Source of the DNA: Rhizobium sp. NZLR1
Lineage (GTDB): Bacteria; Pseudomonadota; Alphaproteobacteria; Rhizobiales; Rhizobiaceae
DNA length: 64,000 bases
Direction of reading: 5' to 3'
Assembly: GCF_017357385.1 (NCBI RefSeq)
Contig: NZ_CP071634.1
Location: 248,001 to 312,000, forward strand
Positions 8,853-17,598 of this stretch are shown one piece after another. Each line of letters begins with the position of its first letter. The first letter of the stretch is position 1. Below the pieces are notes generated by a model. That model was not told the origin of the DNA and did not search any database. It saw only the letters and a program-made list of their open reading frames with translations. Both the position numbers and the translations under genes were made by a program.

Positions 8853-9641
8853 ATGAAGATTGCCAAGCTTTTTATCACAACACTTGCGCTCGCAAGTATC
8901 GCGGCCGCTGCAAACGCCGGGACGCTCGACGACATCACCAAGCGCGGTGAGTTGCGGGTTGCGGTGCAGACACAAGGCCCTCCCTTCTCCCTGGTCGGGA
9001 AGGCCGGTGAACGGACCGGCAGTTCGGTCGAACTTGCCGAATTGATGGCCAAGGAAATGGGCGTGAAGATCACCTTCCTTGATTTCGACTGGGACGGCCT
9101 GATTCCGGCGCTGCTATCCGGCAAAGCTGATCTTCTGGTTGCCGACATGACGCCGACGCTGGCGCGGGGGATGAAAGTCGCCTTCACCAAACCATATATG
9201 TTCACCGGCAGCACCGTTTTCACCAAGGCCGGTGGCAAGTTCGGCTCGACCAACGACTGCAAGGCCAAGGGCACCAAGATCGCTGTGCTCCTGGGTGCTA
9301 CCGGCGAGAAAGAGGCCAAGGCCGCCTTCCCCGACGCCGAGATCAAGAGCTACAAGGGCGGCGGCCCGCTGCTGCTTGATGCTGTCAATAACGGCCAGGC
9401 CGATTGCGGCGTCAATGACGTCTCGGCAGTGAAGGGCCAGTCAACGGCCTATCCGGCCGGCAGCTTCACCATCATGCCCGACATGCTGTCAAAGGAGCCG
9501 CTGGCGTTTGCCACACGCTATGACGAGCAGGACCTCCTGATCTGGATGAACCAGTTTCTGGACCAGGTAAGCCTCGATGGCCGCCTGCAGAAAAACCTCG
9601 ACTACTGGGTCAATTCCGACGACTGGAAGAAGGATCACTAG
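8853..9641 (+). CDS. Amino acid ABC transporter, periplasmic solute-binding protein (family 3)
   Basis: The product is 262 residues. A Sec signal peptide spans about 1-22 (LFITTLALASIAAAANA), and the mature domain begins TLDDITKRGELRVAV, as in family 3 polar amino acid-binding proteins. DLLVADMTPTLARGMKVAFTKPY is the typical ligand-site segment. Two cysteines (NDCKAKG and ADCGVND) may form a disulfide. The ribosome binding site is GGGAGGAA. It is the first gene of a binding protein-permease-permease-ATPase set and delivers the ligand to that importer. Confidence 0.9.
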   Translation: MKIAKLFITTLALASIAAAANAGTLDDITKRGELRVAVQTQGPPFSLVGKAGERTGSSVELAELMAKEMGVKITFLDFDWDGLIPALLSGKADLLVADMTPTLARGMKVAFTKPYMFTGSTVFTKAGGKFGSTNDCKAKGTKIAVLLGATGEKEAKAAFPDAEIKSYKGGGPLLLDAVNNGQADCGVNDVSAVKGQSTAYPAGSFTIMPDMLSKEPLAFATRYDEQDLLIWMNQFLDQVSLDGRLQKNLDYWVNSDDWKKDH

Positions 9642-9772
9642 GTTCGACCCTCCTGATCGATCCGGATCATGATCTAGGCATCTTTATGGCCCGGACGGTT
9701 TCGCATGCGCCTCGGCGTTGCGGAACCGTCTGGACAATTCGTCCCCTTGCCGCCTGAGGTAGTCCGCCCGCA

Positions 9773-10450
9773 ATGCTCGAGAACTTCAGCTTCCGCACCA
9801 TCGTTGAATATCTGCCCCTGTTCGGGCAGGGCCTCATTACGACCGTGTGGCTGTCGCTCCTCTCCTTTGCCGGCGCGCTCGCCATTGGCATCGTGCTGGC
9901 CGCCATGAACCTGCAGCGCGCCCGGCTTTTTCGTCTTCCGACCAAGGCCTATATCGACATGGTGCGTGCCACGCCATTGCTGGCGCAGCTCTATTTCCTC
10001 TATTTCGGCCTGCCCCGGCTCGGCTTCATCCTGCCGGAACTCGTTGTCGGCATTCTCGCTTTGTCGCTGAATAGCGGCGCCTATGTCGCCGAGATCATCC
10101 GTGCCGGCATCCTGTCGATCCCCCGCGGCCAGGTGGAGGCGGGCGTCGCTTCTGGCATGACCTATATCCAACGCATGCGCTTCGTCGTTCTGCCACAAGC
10201 GTTCAAGGTAACGATCCCGCCGTTGCTGGGCCAAGCGATCGTGCTGGTCAAGGATTCGGCGTTGTTATCGTTGATCTCAGTCGCCGAACTGACGCGTGCC
10301 GGGCAACTGCTCGCCTCTGATCGGTTCATGCCGGCGGAAGGTTTCATCACCATCGCGGCGTTTTACCTCCTGCTCTATTACGCTCTTAAGGGGCTGGCGG
10401 CGCTGTCCGGACGTCGGCTCGGAATGGCACCAACAGGAGCGCGGACATGA
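9773..10450 (+). CDS. Amino acid ABC transporter permease (HisM/GlnP type)
   Basis: The product is 225 residues with five hydrophobic segments. It carries the polar amino acid permease hallmarks: TVWLSLLSFAGAL near the N-terminus, YIDMVRATPLLAQLYFLYF, and the EAA-type cytoplasmic loop EAGVASGMTYIQRMRFVVLPQAF at about residues 121-143, which couples to the ATPase. It overlaps the next permease by four bases (ATGA), so the two are probably a cotranslated heterodimer. Confidence 0.9.
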   Translation: MLENFSFRTIVEYLPLFGQGLITTVWLSLLSFAGALAIGIVLAAMNLQRARLFRLPTKAYIDMVRATPLLAQLYFLYFGLPRLGFILPELVVGILALSLNSGAYVAEIIRAGILSIPRGQVEAGVASGMTYIQRMRFVVLPQAFKVTIPPLLGQAIVLVKDSALLSLISVAELTRAGQLLASDRFMPAEGFITIAAFYLLLYYALKGLAALSGRRLGMAPTGART

Positions 10451-11121
10451 TTTGGCAGCAGCTGCAAAGCCTCGCCGGCAGCTATCCCCTCGCGTTGCGC
10501 GGCCTCAGCATGACCATCATGCTGTCGCTGATCAGCTTGGTGCTGGGTACGTTGATCGGCTTTTGCCTCGGCATCCTTCGAACCGGCAGCAACCGGCTGG
10601 TCAGCGGGGCGATCGGCACCTGGGTCGACCTGATCCGCGGCACGCCGTTCTTGGTCCAGATCTTCCTGATATTCTTCATTCTGCCGGAATTCGGCATCGA
10701 GCTCGACGCCTTCACCGCCGGCATCATTGCGCTGACAAACCTGGCCGCCTGCTTCATCTGCGAGATCGTCGCCGCCGGCATCCGCGCGGTACCAATCGGT
10801 CAGATCGAGGCGGCACTGGCGTCCGGTCTGTCACGCTGGCAGCGGATGCGTCAGGTGGTGCTGCCGCAGGCGATGCGCATCGTGCTGCCGCCGTTGGTCG
10901 GGCAGTATGTGCTGCTGATCAAAGATTCTTCCGTCGTCTCGGCCATCGGGCTCACCGACCTCACCCGGGTCGGCTGGCTGGTGGTGCAGCGAGTGCCGAA
11001 CGGCCTGCTGGTCTTCTTCCTGGTCGGCTTCGGCTATTTCATCGTTTGCTATCCGCTGATCATGCTCGCCCGCCGTCTGGAGCACCGGATGGGAACCGGC
11101 CATGGCGAGGTGCAATTGTGA
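10447..11121 (+). CDS. Amino acid ABC transporter permease (HisQ/GlnP type)
   Basis: The product is 224 residues and is the partner of the preceding permease, starting inside its stop codon. It has LRGLSMTIMLSLISLV at the N-terminus, WVDLIRGTPFLVQIFLIFF and the EAA loop EAALASGLSRWQRMRQVVLPQAM. Five membrane-spanning segments are apparent. Together with the preceding gene it should form the channel of a type I importer for a polar amino acid. Confidence 0.9.
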   Translation: MIWQQLQSLAGSYPLALRGLSMTIMLSLISLVLGTLIGFCLGILRTGSNRLVSGAIGTWVDLIRGTPFLVQIFLIFFILPEFGIELDAFTAGIIALTNLAACFICEIVAAGIRAVPIGQIEAALASGLSRWQRMRQVVLPQAMRIVLPPLVGQYVLLIKDSSVVSAIGLTDLTRVGWLVVQRVPNGLLVFFLVGFGYFIVCYPLIMLARRLEHRMGTGHGEVQL

Positions 11122-11153
11122 CGTCGCCGCAAAATCCGAAAGGTTGAACCAGC

Positions 11154-11882
11154 ATGATCGAGTTTCGCGGCGTCAACAAATGGTTCGGCCCACTGAATGT
11201 GCTCAAGGATATCACGCTGAGCGTCGAGCCGCGCGAAGTTGTCGTCGTCTGCGGCCCGTCCGGGTCGGGAAAGAGCACCTTGATCCGCTGCATCAACGGT
11301 CTGGAGACGATCCGTGACGGCGATTTGATCGTCGACGGCCAGCGCCTCGGCGATCCCGCTACCAACATGACACGGCTGCGCACCGAGATCGGCTTCGTTT
11401 TTCAGTCGTTCAACCTCTACCCGCACAAGACAGCATTGGAGAACGTCACGCTGGCGCCGATCCACGTGCGCAAGATCCCGCGTGCCGAGGCCGAGAAGGC
11501 CGGCCGCGAACTGCTTGCCAAGGTCGGCCTTGCCGACAAGCTCGATGCCTATCCCGCACAGCTTTCCGGCGGCCAGCAGCAGCGTGTGGCGATCGCGCGC
11601 TGCCTCGCCATGCGCCCCAAAATCATGCTGTTCGACGAGCCGACCTCGGCGCTCGATCCCGAGATGATCTCGGAAGTGCTCGACGTCATGGTCGCCGTCG
11701 CCGAGGAAGGCATGACCATGATGGTGGTGACCCACGAGATGGGTTTTGCCCGCAAGGTCGCCCAGCGCGTGGTGTTCATGGATGCCGGCACGATCGTCGA
11801 GAGCGGCACGCCGGATGAATTCTTCGCCAACCCGAAAACCGACCGCAGCCGCGCCTTCCTGAGCAAGATCCTGCGCCATTAG
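11154..11882 (+). CDS. Amino acid ABC transporter ATP-binding protein
   Basis: The product is 242 residues with complete nucleotide-binding motifs: Walker [10 protein letters not shown] (34-42), Q-loop [12 protein letters not shown], signature LSGGQQQR, Walker [13 protein letters not shown] and the switch histidine in [10 protein letters not shown]. It is a GlnQ/HisP-type ATPase. It closes the 7093-11882 operon-like series (regulator, dehydrogenase, binding protein, two permeases, ATPase), so this importer probably serves the substrate of the dehydrogenase. Confidence 0.92.
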   Translation: MIEFRGVNKWFGPLNVLKDITLSVEPREVVVVCGPSGSGKSTLIRCINGLETIRDGDLIVDGQRLGDPATNMTRLRTEIGFVFQSFNLYPHKTALENVTLAPIHVRKIPRAEAEKAGRELLAKVGLADKLDAYPAQLSGGQQQRVAIARCLAMRPKIMLFDEPTSALDPEMISEVLDVMVAVAEEGMTMMVVTHEMGFARKVAQRVVFMDAGTIVESGTPDEFFANPKTDRSRAFLSKILRH

Positions 11883-11902
11883 GACACTCCGCGCAATAAC
11901 TG

Positions 11903-12500
11903 CTACGACCGTCGGGGCTTGATTGTGTAGTTCGATTCAGGATGGAACGGGTCGCCGGTGATGTCGAGAACCCCCATGTCTGCATCGCTGACCTTGATGC
12001 CCTTTTGGTCGATGCGGGTGTCGAGTGCGCATTCGACCTTGAGGCCGGATTTCGTCGTTGTCGCGCCGATCAGCTCCACCACTGCGACACGATCCGTCAG
12101 CGGTCGGCCGCGCCAGTTCTGCGTGGTATGCAGAACAGGCGGTGCTCTATTCTGTTCCACTTGGATGTGCCCGGCGGATAATGGTGGACGTGAGGGTGAG
12201 GCCGGTCTCGTCGGCGAGCCTTTGCAGCTCGAGCCTCCACAGCCGCACGCGCGCACCATTCGAGCCGCCGCAGTCTGCGGTAATAGTCAGGTCGCTTGCT
12301 GTTGGATAGCGCTCGCATCCCATTCGCTCGCGCCAACATCGGATTGCCTGCAGCGCGAACTCGGCCGTGTCGCTCGTTATGCCGAGGCTGACGAAGCCGG
12401 TGTTGGCCGTCACATCATAGACGCCATACGGCACGACCTTTTCGCCTGTAGTGAGCCCACCAAGGAGCTTCTCAACCTGATGCTGCAGGCTTTCCGCGGC
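11903..12500 (-). pseudogene. ISAzo13-type transposase remnant
   Basis: Three minus-strand segments in different frames line up as one transposase C-terminal half. About 12434-12150 gives GVYDVTANTGFVSLG and TADCGGSNGARVRLW, about 12180-12100 gives YPPGTSKWNRIEHRL, and about 12130-11903 gives QNWRGRPLTDR and LIGATTTKSGLKV. This order matches ISAzo13-family transposases as I remember them. At least two frameshifts and the missing N-terminal half make it inactive. I could not define terminal inverted repeats. It marks an old insertion between the amino acid transport operon and the next genes. Confidence 0.75.
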
Positions 12501-12560
12501 CAGGGCGAAGAGGGCGAATTGCAGACGGACGCCGCCTGAGGAATACTTCAGGGCCTCCCG

Positions 12561-13241
12561 TCAGCTCGTCGCTTTGACCGCCAGCCAGATGACGTGACGG
12601 GCGCCGCCGCGTTTGCCGTTGGCGCGGGTGTTGACTGCATCGACGGAAAAACCGCTGTCCTTGAGGCGGCTGGTGAAATCCGGATCCGGACCGGACGACC
12701 AGACGGCAAGCGCGCCGCCGGGGCGAAGTGCGTCGCGGGCGGCGCGAAGGCCGGCGAAATCGTAGAGCCGATCGTTGGATTTTCGGGTCAACCCATCCGG
12801 GCCGTTGTCGACGTCGAGCAGGATCGCGTCATAGGCGGCCTTGCCGGCGCGGATCGCCTCGCCGACATCGCCCTGATGGATGCCGACGCGCGGATCGTCG
12901 AGACAGCCCTTGAAGACCTCGGTCATCGGGCCGCGGGCCCAGGCAACGACAGCAGGCACCAGTTCGGCGACGGTGACGCCGGCATCTTCGGGAAGAACTG
13001 CCAGGGCGGCGCGCAGGGTAAAACCCATGCCGAGCCCGCCGATCAAGATTCTCGGCTTCGGATGCGCCTTGATCCGCTCCCAGGAAAGTGTCGCCAGCGC
13101 TTCCTCCGAGCCGCTGAGGCGGCTGTTCATCAGCTCATTGGCGCCGAGCATGATCGAGAATTCGCCGCCGCGCCGCTTCAATCGCAGTTCGCCGTTTTCA
13201 CCGGGAATGGTCGCGGAATCGAGCTGTATCCAGGGCAGCAT
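12561..13241 (-). CDS. Spermidine synthase-like methyltransferase-fold protein
   Basis: The product is 226 residues. A Rossmann-type nucleotide-binding loop ILIGGLGMGFTLRA lies at about 65-78, followed by VTVAELVPAVVAWA and the acidic strand YDAILLDVDNGPDG. These features match spermine/spermidine synthase-like proteins that use the S-adenosylmethionine fold. It lacks the long N-terminal domain of true spermidine synthases, so it may be a methyltransferase of unknown substrate. It is not obviously linked to neighbours. The transposase remnant lies immediately downstream. Confidence 0.7.
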   Translation of the reverse strand: MLPWIQLDSATIPGENGELRLKRRGGEFSIMLGANELMNSRLSGSEEALATLSWERIKAHPKPRILIGGLGMGFTLRAALAVLPEDAGVTVAELVPAVVAWARGPMTEVFKGCLDDPRVGIHQGDVGEAIRAGKAAYDAILLDVDNGPDGLTRKSNDRLYDFAGLRAARDALRPGGALAVWSSGPDPDFTSRLKDSGFSVDAVNTRANGKRGGARHVIWLAVKATS

Positions 13242-13485
13242 GACGGCTTTGCCTCGTTTGAAAGGAACCGTCCCCTAGCATGCGGCGATGAGCCGGGCCA
13301 GTCAGCAGGCCTCGGAGACCGTTTGAAAACGGCGCGGTGGTTTGAGGCGGTCCATGATTCAAGCTTCTGATGTGGACAGCAGCGAATTGGGTTCGGACGG
13401 CTGTCGGTGTTGGGGCGCCTCAAACGTCCTTTGTCAGACGAGGCGGCACCTCGTAGATTGCAACGACACTTTGGAGATTGGAAAC

Positions 13486-13923
13486 ATGGCGCTCAAGCGG
13501 ATGGACAATGTAGGCATCGTCGTCGAAGACCTCGCAGCAGCGGTTGATTTCTTTGGCGAACTCGGCCTCGAGCTCGAAGGACGGGCCACGATCGAAGGAG
13601 AATGGGCCGGACGTATCACTGGACTGGGCGATCAACGCGTCGAGATTGCCATGATGCGCACACCTGATGGCCACAGCCGGCTCGAGCTTTCCCGCTTCCT
13701 CATGCCTGATATCGTCGCAGATCACCGCAACGCTCCGGTCAACGCGCTCGGCTATCTCCGCGTCATGTTCACCGTGGATGACATCGACATGACGCTGGAA
13801 AGGCTCAGCGCGCGGGGCGCGCAGCTCGTAGGCGAGGTCGTCCAGTATAAGGACGCGTATCGGCTCTGCTACATCCGTGGGCCCGAAGGGCTTCTCCTCG
13901 GGCTTGCGCAAGAACTCAGCTGA
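13486..13923 (+). CDS. VOC/glyoxalase-fold protein
   Basis: The product is 145 residues with one vicinal-oxygen-chelate domain of two beta-alpha-beta modules. The first begins RMDNVGIVVEDLAAAVDFF, and the second includes LRVMFTVDDIDMTLERL and ends with YKDAYRLCYIRGPEGLLLGLA. The start is the ATG at 13486 after TTGGAGATTGG; longer in-frame starts give an unrelated-looking extension. Single-domain members include glyoxalases, resistance proteins and lactone-modifying enzymes, so function is not assignable. It runs convergently into the ABC ATPase gene 20 bases downstream. Confidence 0.75.
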   Translation: MALKRMDNVGIVVEDLAAAVDFFGELGLELEGRATIEGEWAGRITGLGDQRVEIAMMRTPDGHSRLELSRFLMPDIVADHRNAPVNALGYLRVMFTVDDIDMTLERLSARGAQLVGEVVQYKDAYRLCYIRGPEGLLLGLAQELS

Positions 13924-13942
13924 GGCGCAATCAAACGGGCTG

Positions 13943-14842
13943 TCAGATCATCCGCATGAAATGCTCCGGCTCCACTTCGACGATCTCGTCCTGCGGCGCG
14001 GCCGAACGGCGGCGGATATCCTCGACCTCGTCGGGCCGGAGACGGGCCTTCGGATCCTCGAAGCGGATGTCGGGATCGGGCACGGCCGAGAGCAGCAGCC
14101 TTGTATAGGGATGCAGCGGATTGTCGATCACCCGGGCGGTACTGCCCCATTCGACGATCTGACCGGCATACATCACGGCGATGTCTTCTGCGACATAACG
14201 GGCGGTGGCTATGTCATGGGTGATGTAGAGCAGGCCGAGGTTCATCTCCTGTTTCATCTCGTTCAACAGATTCAATACACCGAGGCGCACCGAGACATCG
14301 AGCATCGAGGTCGGTTCGTCCGCGACGATCACCTCCGGCTTCACGGCGAGTGCGCGAGCGATGTTGACGCGCTGGCGCTGGCCGCCGGAGAGTTCATGCG
14401 GATATTTCGGGGCGAGAAGATCGGGATCGAGCCTGACACGGTGAAGCAGTTCGCGGACCGCGCCGTCGATCTCGCTTCCTTTGATCTCCGGGCGATGCAG
14501 CTTCAGCGGCCGCCTCAGATGATGGGCGATGGTGTGGGCGGGGTTCAGCGAGGCGAAGGGATCCTGGAAGATCATCTGTACCGAGCGGCGGTAGCGGGCG
14601 ATCTCGGCGGAGTTCGCCGCTTCGACCGGCCGGCCCTTGTAGAGAATCCGGCCCGATGTCGGCAGATATTCGCGCATCGCCATGCGGGCGCAGGTGGTCT
14701 TGCCGCTGCCGGATTCGCCGACGAGCGCCAGCGCCCTGCCGGCATGCAGCGAAAACGAGATGACGCGCGCCGCATGCACGGTGCCGGTGCCGTGGCCGAA
14801 AGTCTTCGTCACCGCGTCGAGCGCGAGTATGGCATCGCTCAT
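13943..14842 (-). CDS. Peptide/oligosaccharide ABC transporter ATPase (DppF/OppF type)
   Basis: The product is 299 residues and shows Walker A GESGSGKTT, signature LSGGQRQRVNIARAL, Walker B VIVADEPTSMLD and LLYITHDIATARYVAEDIAVMYAGQIVEWG. The C-terminal segment HPYTRLLLSAVPDPD is the oligopeptide/dipeptide transporter extension. It overlaps the upstream ATPase gene by four bases (ATGA) and is the last gene of the seven-gene minus-strand operon starting at 20811. Confidence 0.92.
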   Translation of the reverse strand: MSDAILALDAVTKTFGHGTGTVHAARVISFSLHAGRALALVGESGSGKTTCARMAMREYLPTSGRILYKGRPVEAANSAEIARYRRSVQMIFQDPFASLNPAHTIAHHLRRPLKLHRPEIKGSEIDGAVRELLHRVRLDPDLLAPKYPHELSGGQRQRVNIARALAVKPEVIVADEPTSMLDVSVRLGVLNLLNEMKQEMNLGLLYITHDIATARYVAEDIAVMYAGQIVEWGSTARVIDNPLHPYTRLLLSAVPDPDIRFEDPKARLRPDEVEDIRRRSAAPQDEIVEVEPEHFMRMI

Positions 14843-15642
14843 AACAGCACTCCTCCATGCAGCGAGGGGAAGGAGGCCCAGAGCTTTTTGGTGTAGTCGT
14901 GCTGCGGCGTCCGGTAGATCGCCGCGGCCGTGTTCTGCTCCACCAGCCTGCCTGACAGCATGATGCCAATGCGGTCGCAGAACTGCACCATCAGCCCGAG
15001 ATCATGGGTGATGAACAGCACGGAGAAGCCGAAATTGCGGCGCAGCTCGTTGATGCGCTGCAGGATCTCGCGCTGGACGACCACGTCGAGCGCCGTCGTC
15101 GGCTCGTCCATGACGACGAGCTTCGGATCGAGCGCCATGCAGATGGCGATGACGATGCGCTGGCGCATGCCGCCGGAAAACTGATGCGGATAGTCACGCA
15201 TGCGGTCCGGCGCGATGTCGACGAGCCTCAGCATCTCGGCGGTGCGCTCGCGGGCCGCCGCACGGCTCATGCCCTTGTGGGTGCGCAGCATATCGTAGAA
15301 TTGCGCCTCGATGCGCAGCACCGGGTTCAGCGAGTTCATGGCGCTCTGGAAGACCATGGCGACCTCGCGCCAACGGAATGCGGCAAGCGCCTGCCGGTCG
15401 AGCCCGAGCACGTCGCGGCCGTCGAGCAGGATGCGGCTCTCTTTGCGGATCAGGGCCGGCGGTTTGTGCAGGCGGCTGATGGCAAAGGCGATGGTGCTTT
15501 TGCCACAGCCGGATTCGCCCGCAAGGCCGAAGACCTCGCCCGGCGCCACGTCGAAGCTGACATCGTCGACGGCGCGGAAATCCTTCTCCTCGCCGATATA
15601 GTCGATGGTGAGGTTCCTCACCGAAAGCAACGGCTGCGTCAC
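14839..15642 (-). CDS. Peptide/oligosaccharide ABC transporter ATPase (DppD/OppD type)
   Basis: The product is 267 residues starting VTQPLLSVRNLTIDY. Motifs are Walker A GESGCGKST, signature FSGGMRQRIVIAICMA, Walker B LVVMDEPTTALD and VLFITHDLGLMVQFCDRIGIMLSG. The start is a GTG overlapping the stop of the upstream permease (GTGA). A longer frame reading into the permease gene is not real. It pairs with the following ATPase to form the heterodimeric motor of the importer. Confidence 0.9.
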   Translation of the reverse strand: MTQPLLSVRNLTIDYIGEEKDFRAVDDVSFDVAPGEVFGLAGESGCGKSTIAFAISRLHKPPALIRKESRILLDGRDVLGLDRQALAAFRWREVAMVFQSAMNSLNPVLRIEAQFYDMLRTHKGMSRAAARERTAEMLRLVDIAPDRMRDYPHQFSGGMRQRIVIAICMALDPKLVVMDEPTTALDVVVQREILQRINELRRNFGFSVLFITHDLGLMVQFCDRIGIMLSGRLVEQNTAAAIYRTPQHDYTKKLWASFPSLHGGVLL

Positions 15643-16517
15643 AGGCGGCCCTCCCCGGAACGGACGAGCAGGGACCAGCGCTTCAGGTGATTGCCGGTGC
15701 GCAGCCGCGGATTGGCGATCTCGTCGACGGCGAAGTTCAACAGCGACATGCCGATGCCGAGGAAGGCGAGCGCGAAGCAGGGGGTGAGAATATCCCACCA
15801 TGCACCGACCGAAAGGGCCGAGGCCTTCTGGGCATTGTAGAGCATTGTACCCCACGAGATCGCGCGGGGATCGCCGAGGCCGAGAAACTCCAGTGTCGCC
15901 TCGGTGATGATCGCGAAGATGACGCTGCCGATGAAATTGATGCCGACGATCGAAATCACGTTGGGAAAGATCTCGAAGGTCATGATCCGCCATTGCGGCT
16001 CGCCCATCATCTCGGCCGATTTGATGAAATCCTTGTGCTTGACGGAGAGCGTTTCGGCGCGGGTGACGCGTGCGCCCCAGGCCCAGGAGGTGGCGCCAAG
16101 GATGAGGGCGATGACGAGCGGGCTTGCCTGGCCGATGAAGGCGGCCAGCACCAGCAGCAGCGGCAGGTTGGGAACGACCAGCACCATATTGGTGAAGAAG
16201 CTGATCACCTCGTCGGTTCTGCCGCCGCGATAACCGGAGATGATGCCGAGCGCGGTGCCGACAAGGGTGATCAGCAGGCCGGCGCCGAAGCCGACGGCAA
16301 GCGAGGTGCGGGCGCCGTAAATCAGCCGGGCAAAGACATCCTGGCCGATGCGGGTGGTGCCGAGGATATGGTCGAGCGACGGCGGCTGGTGCGGCCGCCC
16401 GGTGCGGGCGGCGGGATCATATTGCGTCAGCAGCGGTGCGGCGATCGCGATGATGATGATGACGGCGATGATGACGAGGCCGGTGAGCGCCTTGCGGTTT
16501 CGAAGTAGGGTCATCAT
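15639..16517 (-). CDS. ABC transporter permease (DppC type)
   Basis: The product is 292 residues. The N-terminal helix (LTGLVIIAVIIIIAIAAPLL) is followed by the DppC-family loop YDPAARTGRPHQPPSLDHILGT and DVFARLIYGARTSL, then five membrane helices. The EAA loop lies near ETLSVKHKDFIKSAEMMG. The stop overlaps the downstream ATPase start. It is the second permease of the importer. Confidence 0.9.
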   Translation of the reverse strand: MMTLLRNRKALTGLVIIAVIIIIAIAAPLLTQYDPAARTGRPHQPPSLDHILGTTRIGQDVFARLIYGARTSLAVGFGAGLLITLVGTALGIISGYRGGRTDEVISFFTNMVLVVPNLPLLLVLAAFIGQASPLVIALILGATSWAWGARVTRAETLSVKHKDFIKSAEMMGEPQWRIMTFEIFPNVISIVGINFIGSVIFAIITEATLEFLGLGDPRAISWGTMLYNAQKASALSVGAWWDILTPCFALAFLGIGMSLLNFAVDEIANPRLRTGNHLKRWSLLVRSGEGRL

Positions 16518-16518
16518 C

Positions 16519-17496
16519 TCACGCTCCCTTCAGCCGCGGGTCAAGCAGCATATAGCTGACGTCGACGATGAAATTGGCAATCAGCATGGTCGCAGTCATG
16601 ATGAGGAGCTGGCCCTGGATGACAGGGTAATCGCGGGCGAGGATCGCCTGGTAGAGAATGTTGCCGAGGCCGGGATAGTTATAGACGACCTCCGTCACCA
16701 GCGAGCCGCCGAGGATGGTGCCGATGGCGATGGCGAGACTGGAGACGGTCGGCAGCAGGGCGTTGCGGGCGGCGTACCAGAGCATCACATGTCGGTCGGA
16801 AAGTCCCTTGGCGCGGGCCATAACGATATAGTCCTCACCGAGCAGGTTGATCATGTTGTTGCGCATGGTGACGGTGAAGCCGCCGATCAGCACCGTGCAG
16901 AGCGTCACCATCGGCAGGATGCCGTGATAGGCGACGCTGCCGAGATATTGCAGGCTGAAGGCTGGATCGAGCGATGGATCGGCGGCGTAGCCGTTCGGAA
17001 ACCAGCCGAGCGTGAAGCCGAAAATGAAGAGCACGATCAGCGAGGTGACGACGGCCGGCACCGAGGTCGCGAAAATCGCGCCGACGGAGACGATAACGTC
17101 GAACCTGCTGCCGCGGCGCCAGGCGGCGGCGATGCCGAGCAGGGTGCCAAGTGCAAAACTGATGATCGTCGCTGTGCCCATCAGGCCGACGGTCCAGATG
17201 AGAGCATGGCCGAGCACCGATGTGACCGGCAGCGGGAAATACTTGATCGAGCGGCCGAGATCGCCGGTGAAGATGCTGCCGAGATAGGTGAGATACTGTT
17301 GCCAGAGCGGGCCGTCGACGAAGCCGAAGGTGAGCTTCAGCGCCTGCAGGCTTTCCGGTGGCAATTCGGTGCCGGCGCTGGAGAACATGATCTGCACCGG
17401 ATCGCCCGGCATCAGCCGCGGCAGGAAGAAATTGATCGTCGCTGCCGCGATGAAGGCTGCCATGTAAAAGACGAGGCGGCGAAGCAGGAAAGCCAT
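16519..17496 (-). CDS. ABC transporter permease (DppB type)
   Basis: The product is 325 residues. It begins with a membrane helix (LVFYMAAFIAAATINFFL) and the family signature RLMPGDPVQIMF, and carries the EAA-type loop EDYIVMARAKGLSDRHVMLWYAARNALLP. It ends MLLDPRLKGA, as DppB-like permeases do. The gap to the DppC-type gene is one base. A large hairpin separates it from the binding-protein gene upstream. Confidence 0.92.
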   Translation of the reverse strand: MAFLLRRLVFYMAAFIAAATINFFLPRLMPGDPVQIMFSSAGTELPPESLQALKLTFGFVDGPLWQQYLTYLGSIFTGDLGRSIKYFPLPVTSVLGHALIWTVGLMGTATIISFALGTLLGIAAAWRRGSRFDVIVSVGAIFATSVPAVVTSLIVLFIFGFTLGWFPNGYAADPSLDPAFSLQYLGSVAYHGILPMVTLCTVLIGGFTVTMRNNMINLLGEDYIVMARAKGLSDRHVMLWYAARNALLPTVSSLAIAIGTILGGSLVTEVVYNYPGLGNILYQAILARDYPVIQGQLLIMTATMLIANFIVDVSYMLLDPRLKGA

Positions 17497-17512
17497 GGGA
17501 ACTCCGTCGTGA

Positions 17513-17586
17513 CGGGAGCGGCGCGTCTAGATGAGCATCCGAAAACCGCTTACAGTTTTCGGCATCATGCTCTGACGCCGCTCCCG
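17513..17586. repeat. Two-tier perfect hairpin between binding-protein and permease genes
   Basis: An outer stem is formed by CGGGAGCGGCG (17513-17523) and CGCCGCTCCCG (17576-17586), a perfect 11-base match. Inside it a second palindrome pairs GAGCAT (17533) with ATGCTC (17567) and CCGAAAAC (17539) with GTTTTCGG (17555). The inner part resembles a dispersed palindrome common in rhizobial genomes and is related to the copy at 56526-56570. In the operon transcript it lies directly after the binding-protein stop, a place where such structures protect the upstream message and lower expression of permease genes. Confidence 0.75.
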
Positions 17587-17598
17587 GGATGATGATGC

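Noticed and set aside
14839..15993. An extended start for the DppD-type ATPase at 15993
   Set aside because: The extra N-terminal part overlaps the permease gene almost entirely and is unlike the family; the GTG at 15642, overlapping the permease stop, gives the normal length.
16348..17592. A 414-codon plus-strand open frame opposite the two permease genes
   Set aside because: It is antisense to well-supported permeases, has no recognisable domain and shows the Arg/Asp/His-rich composition typical of the shadow frame of GC-rich genes.
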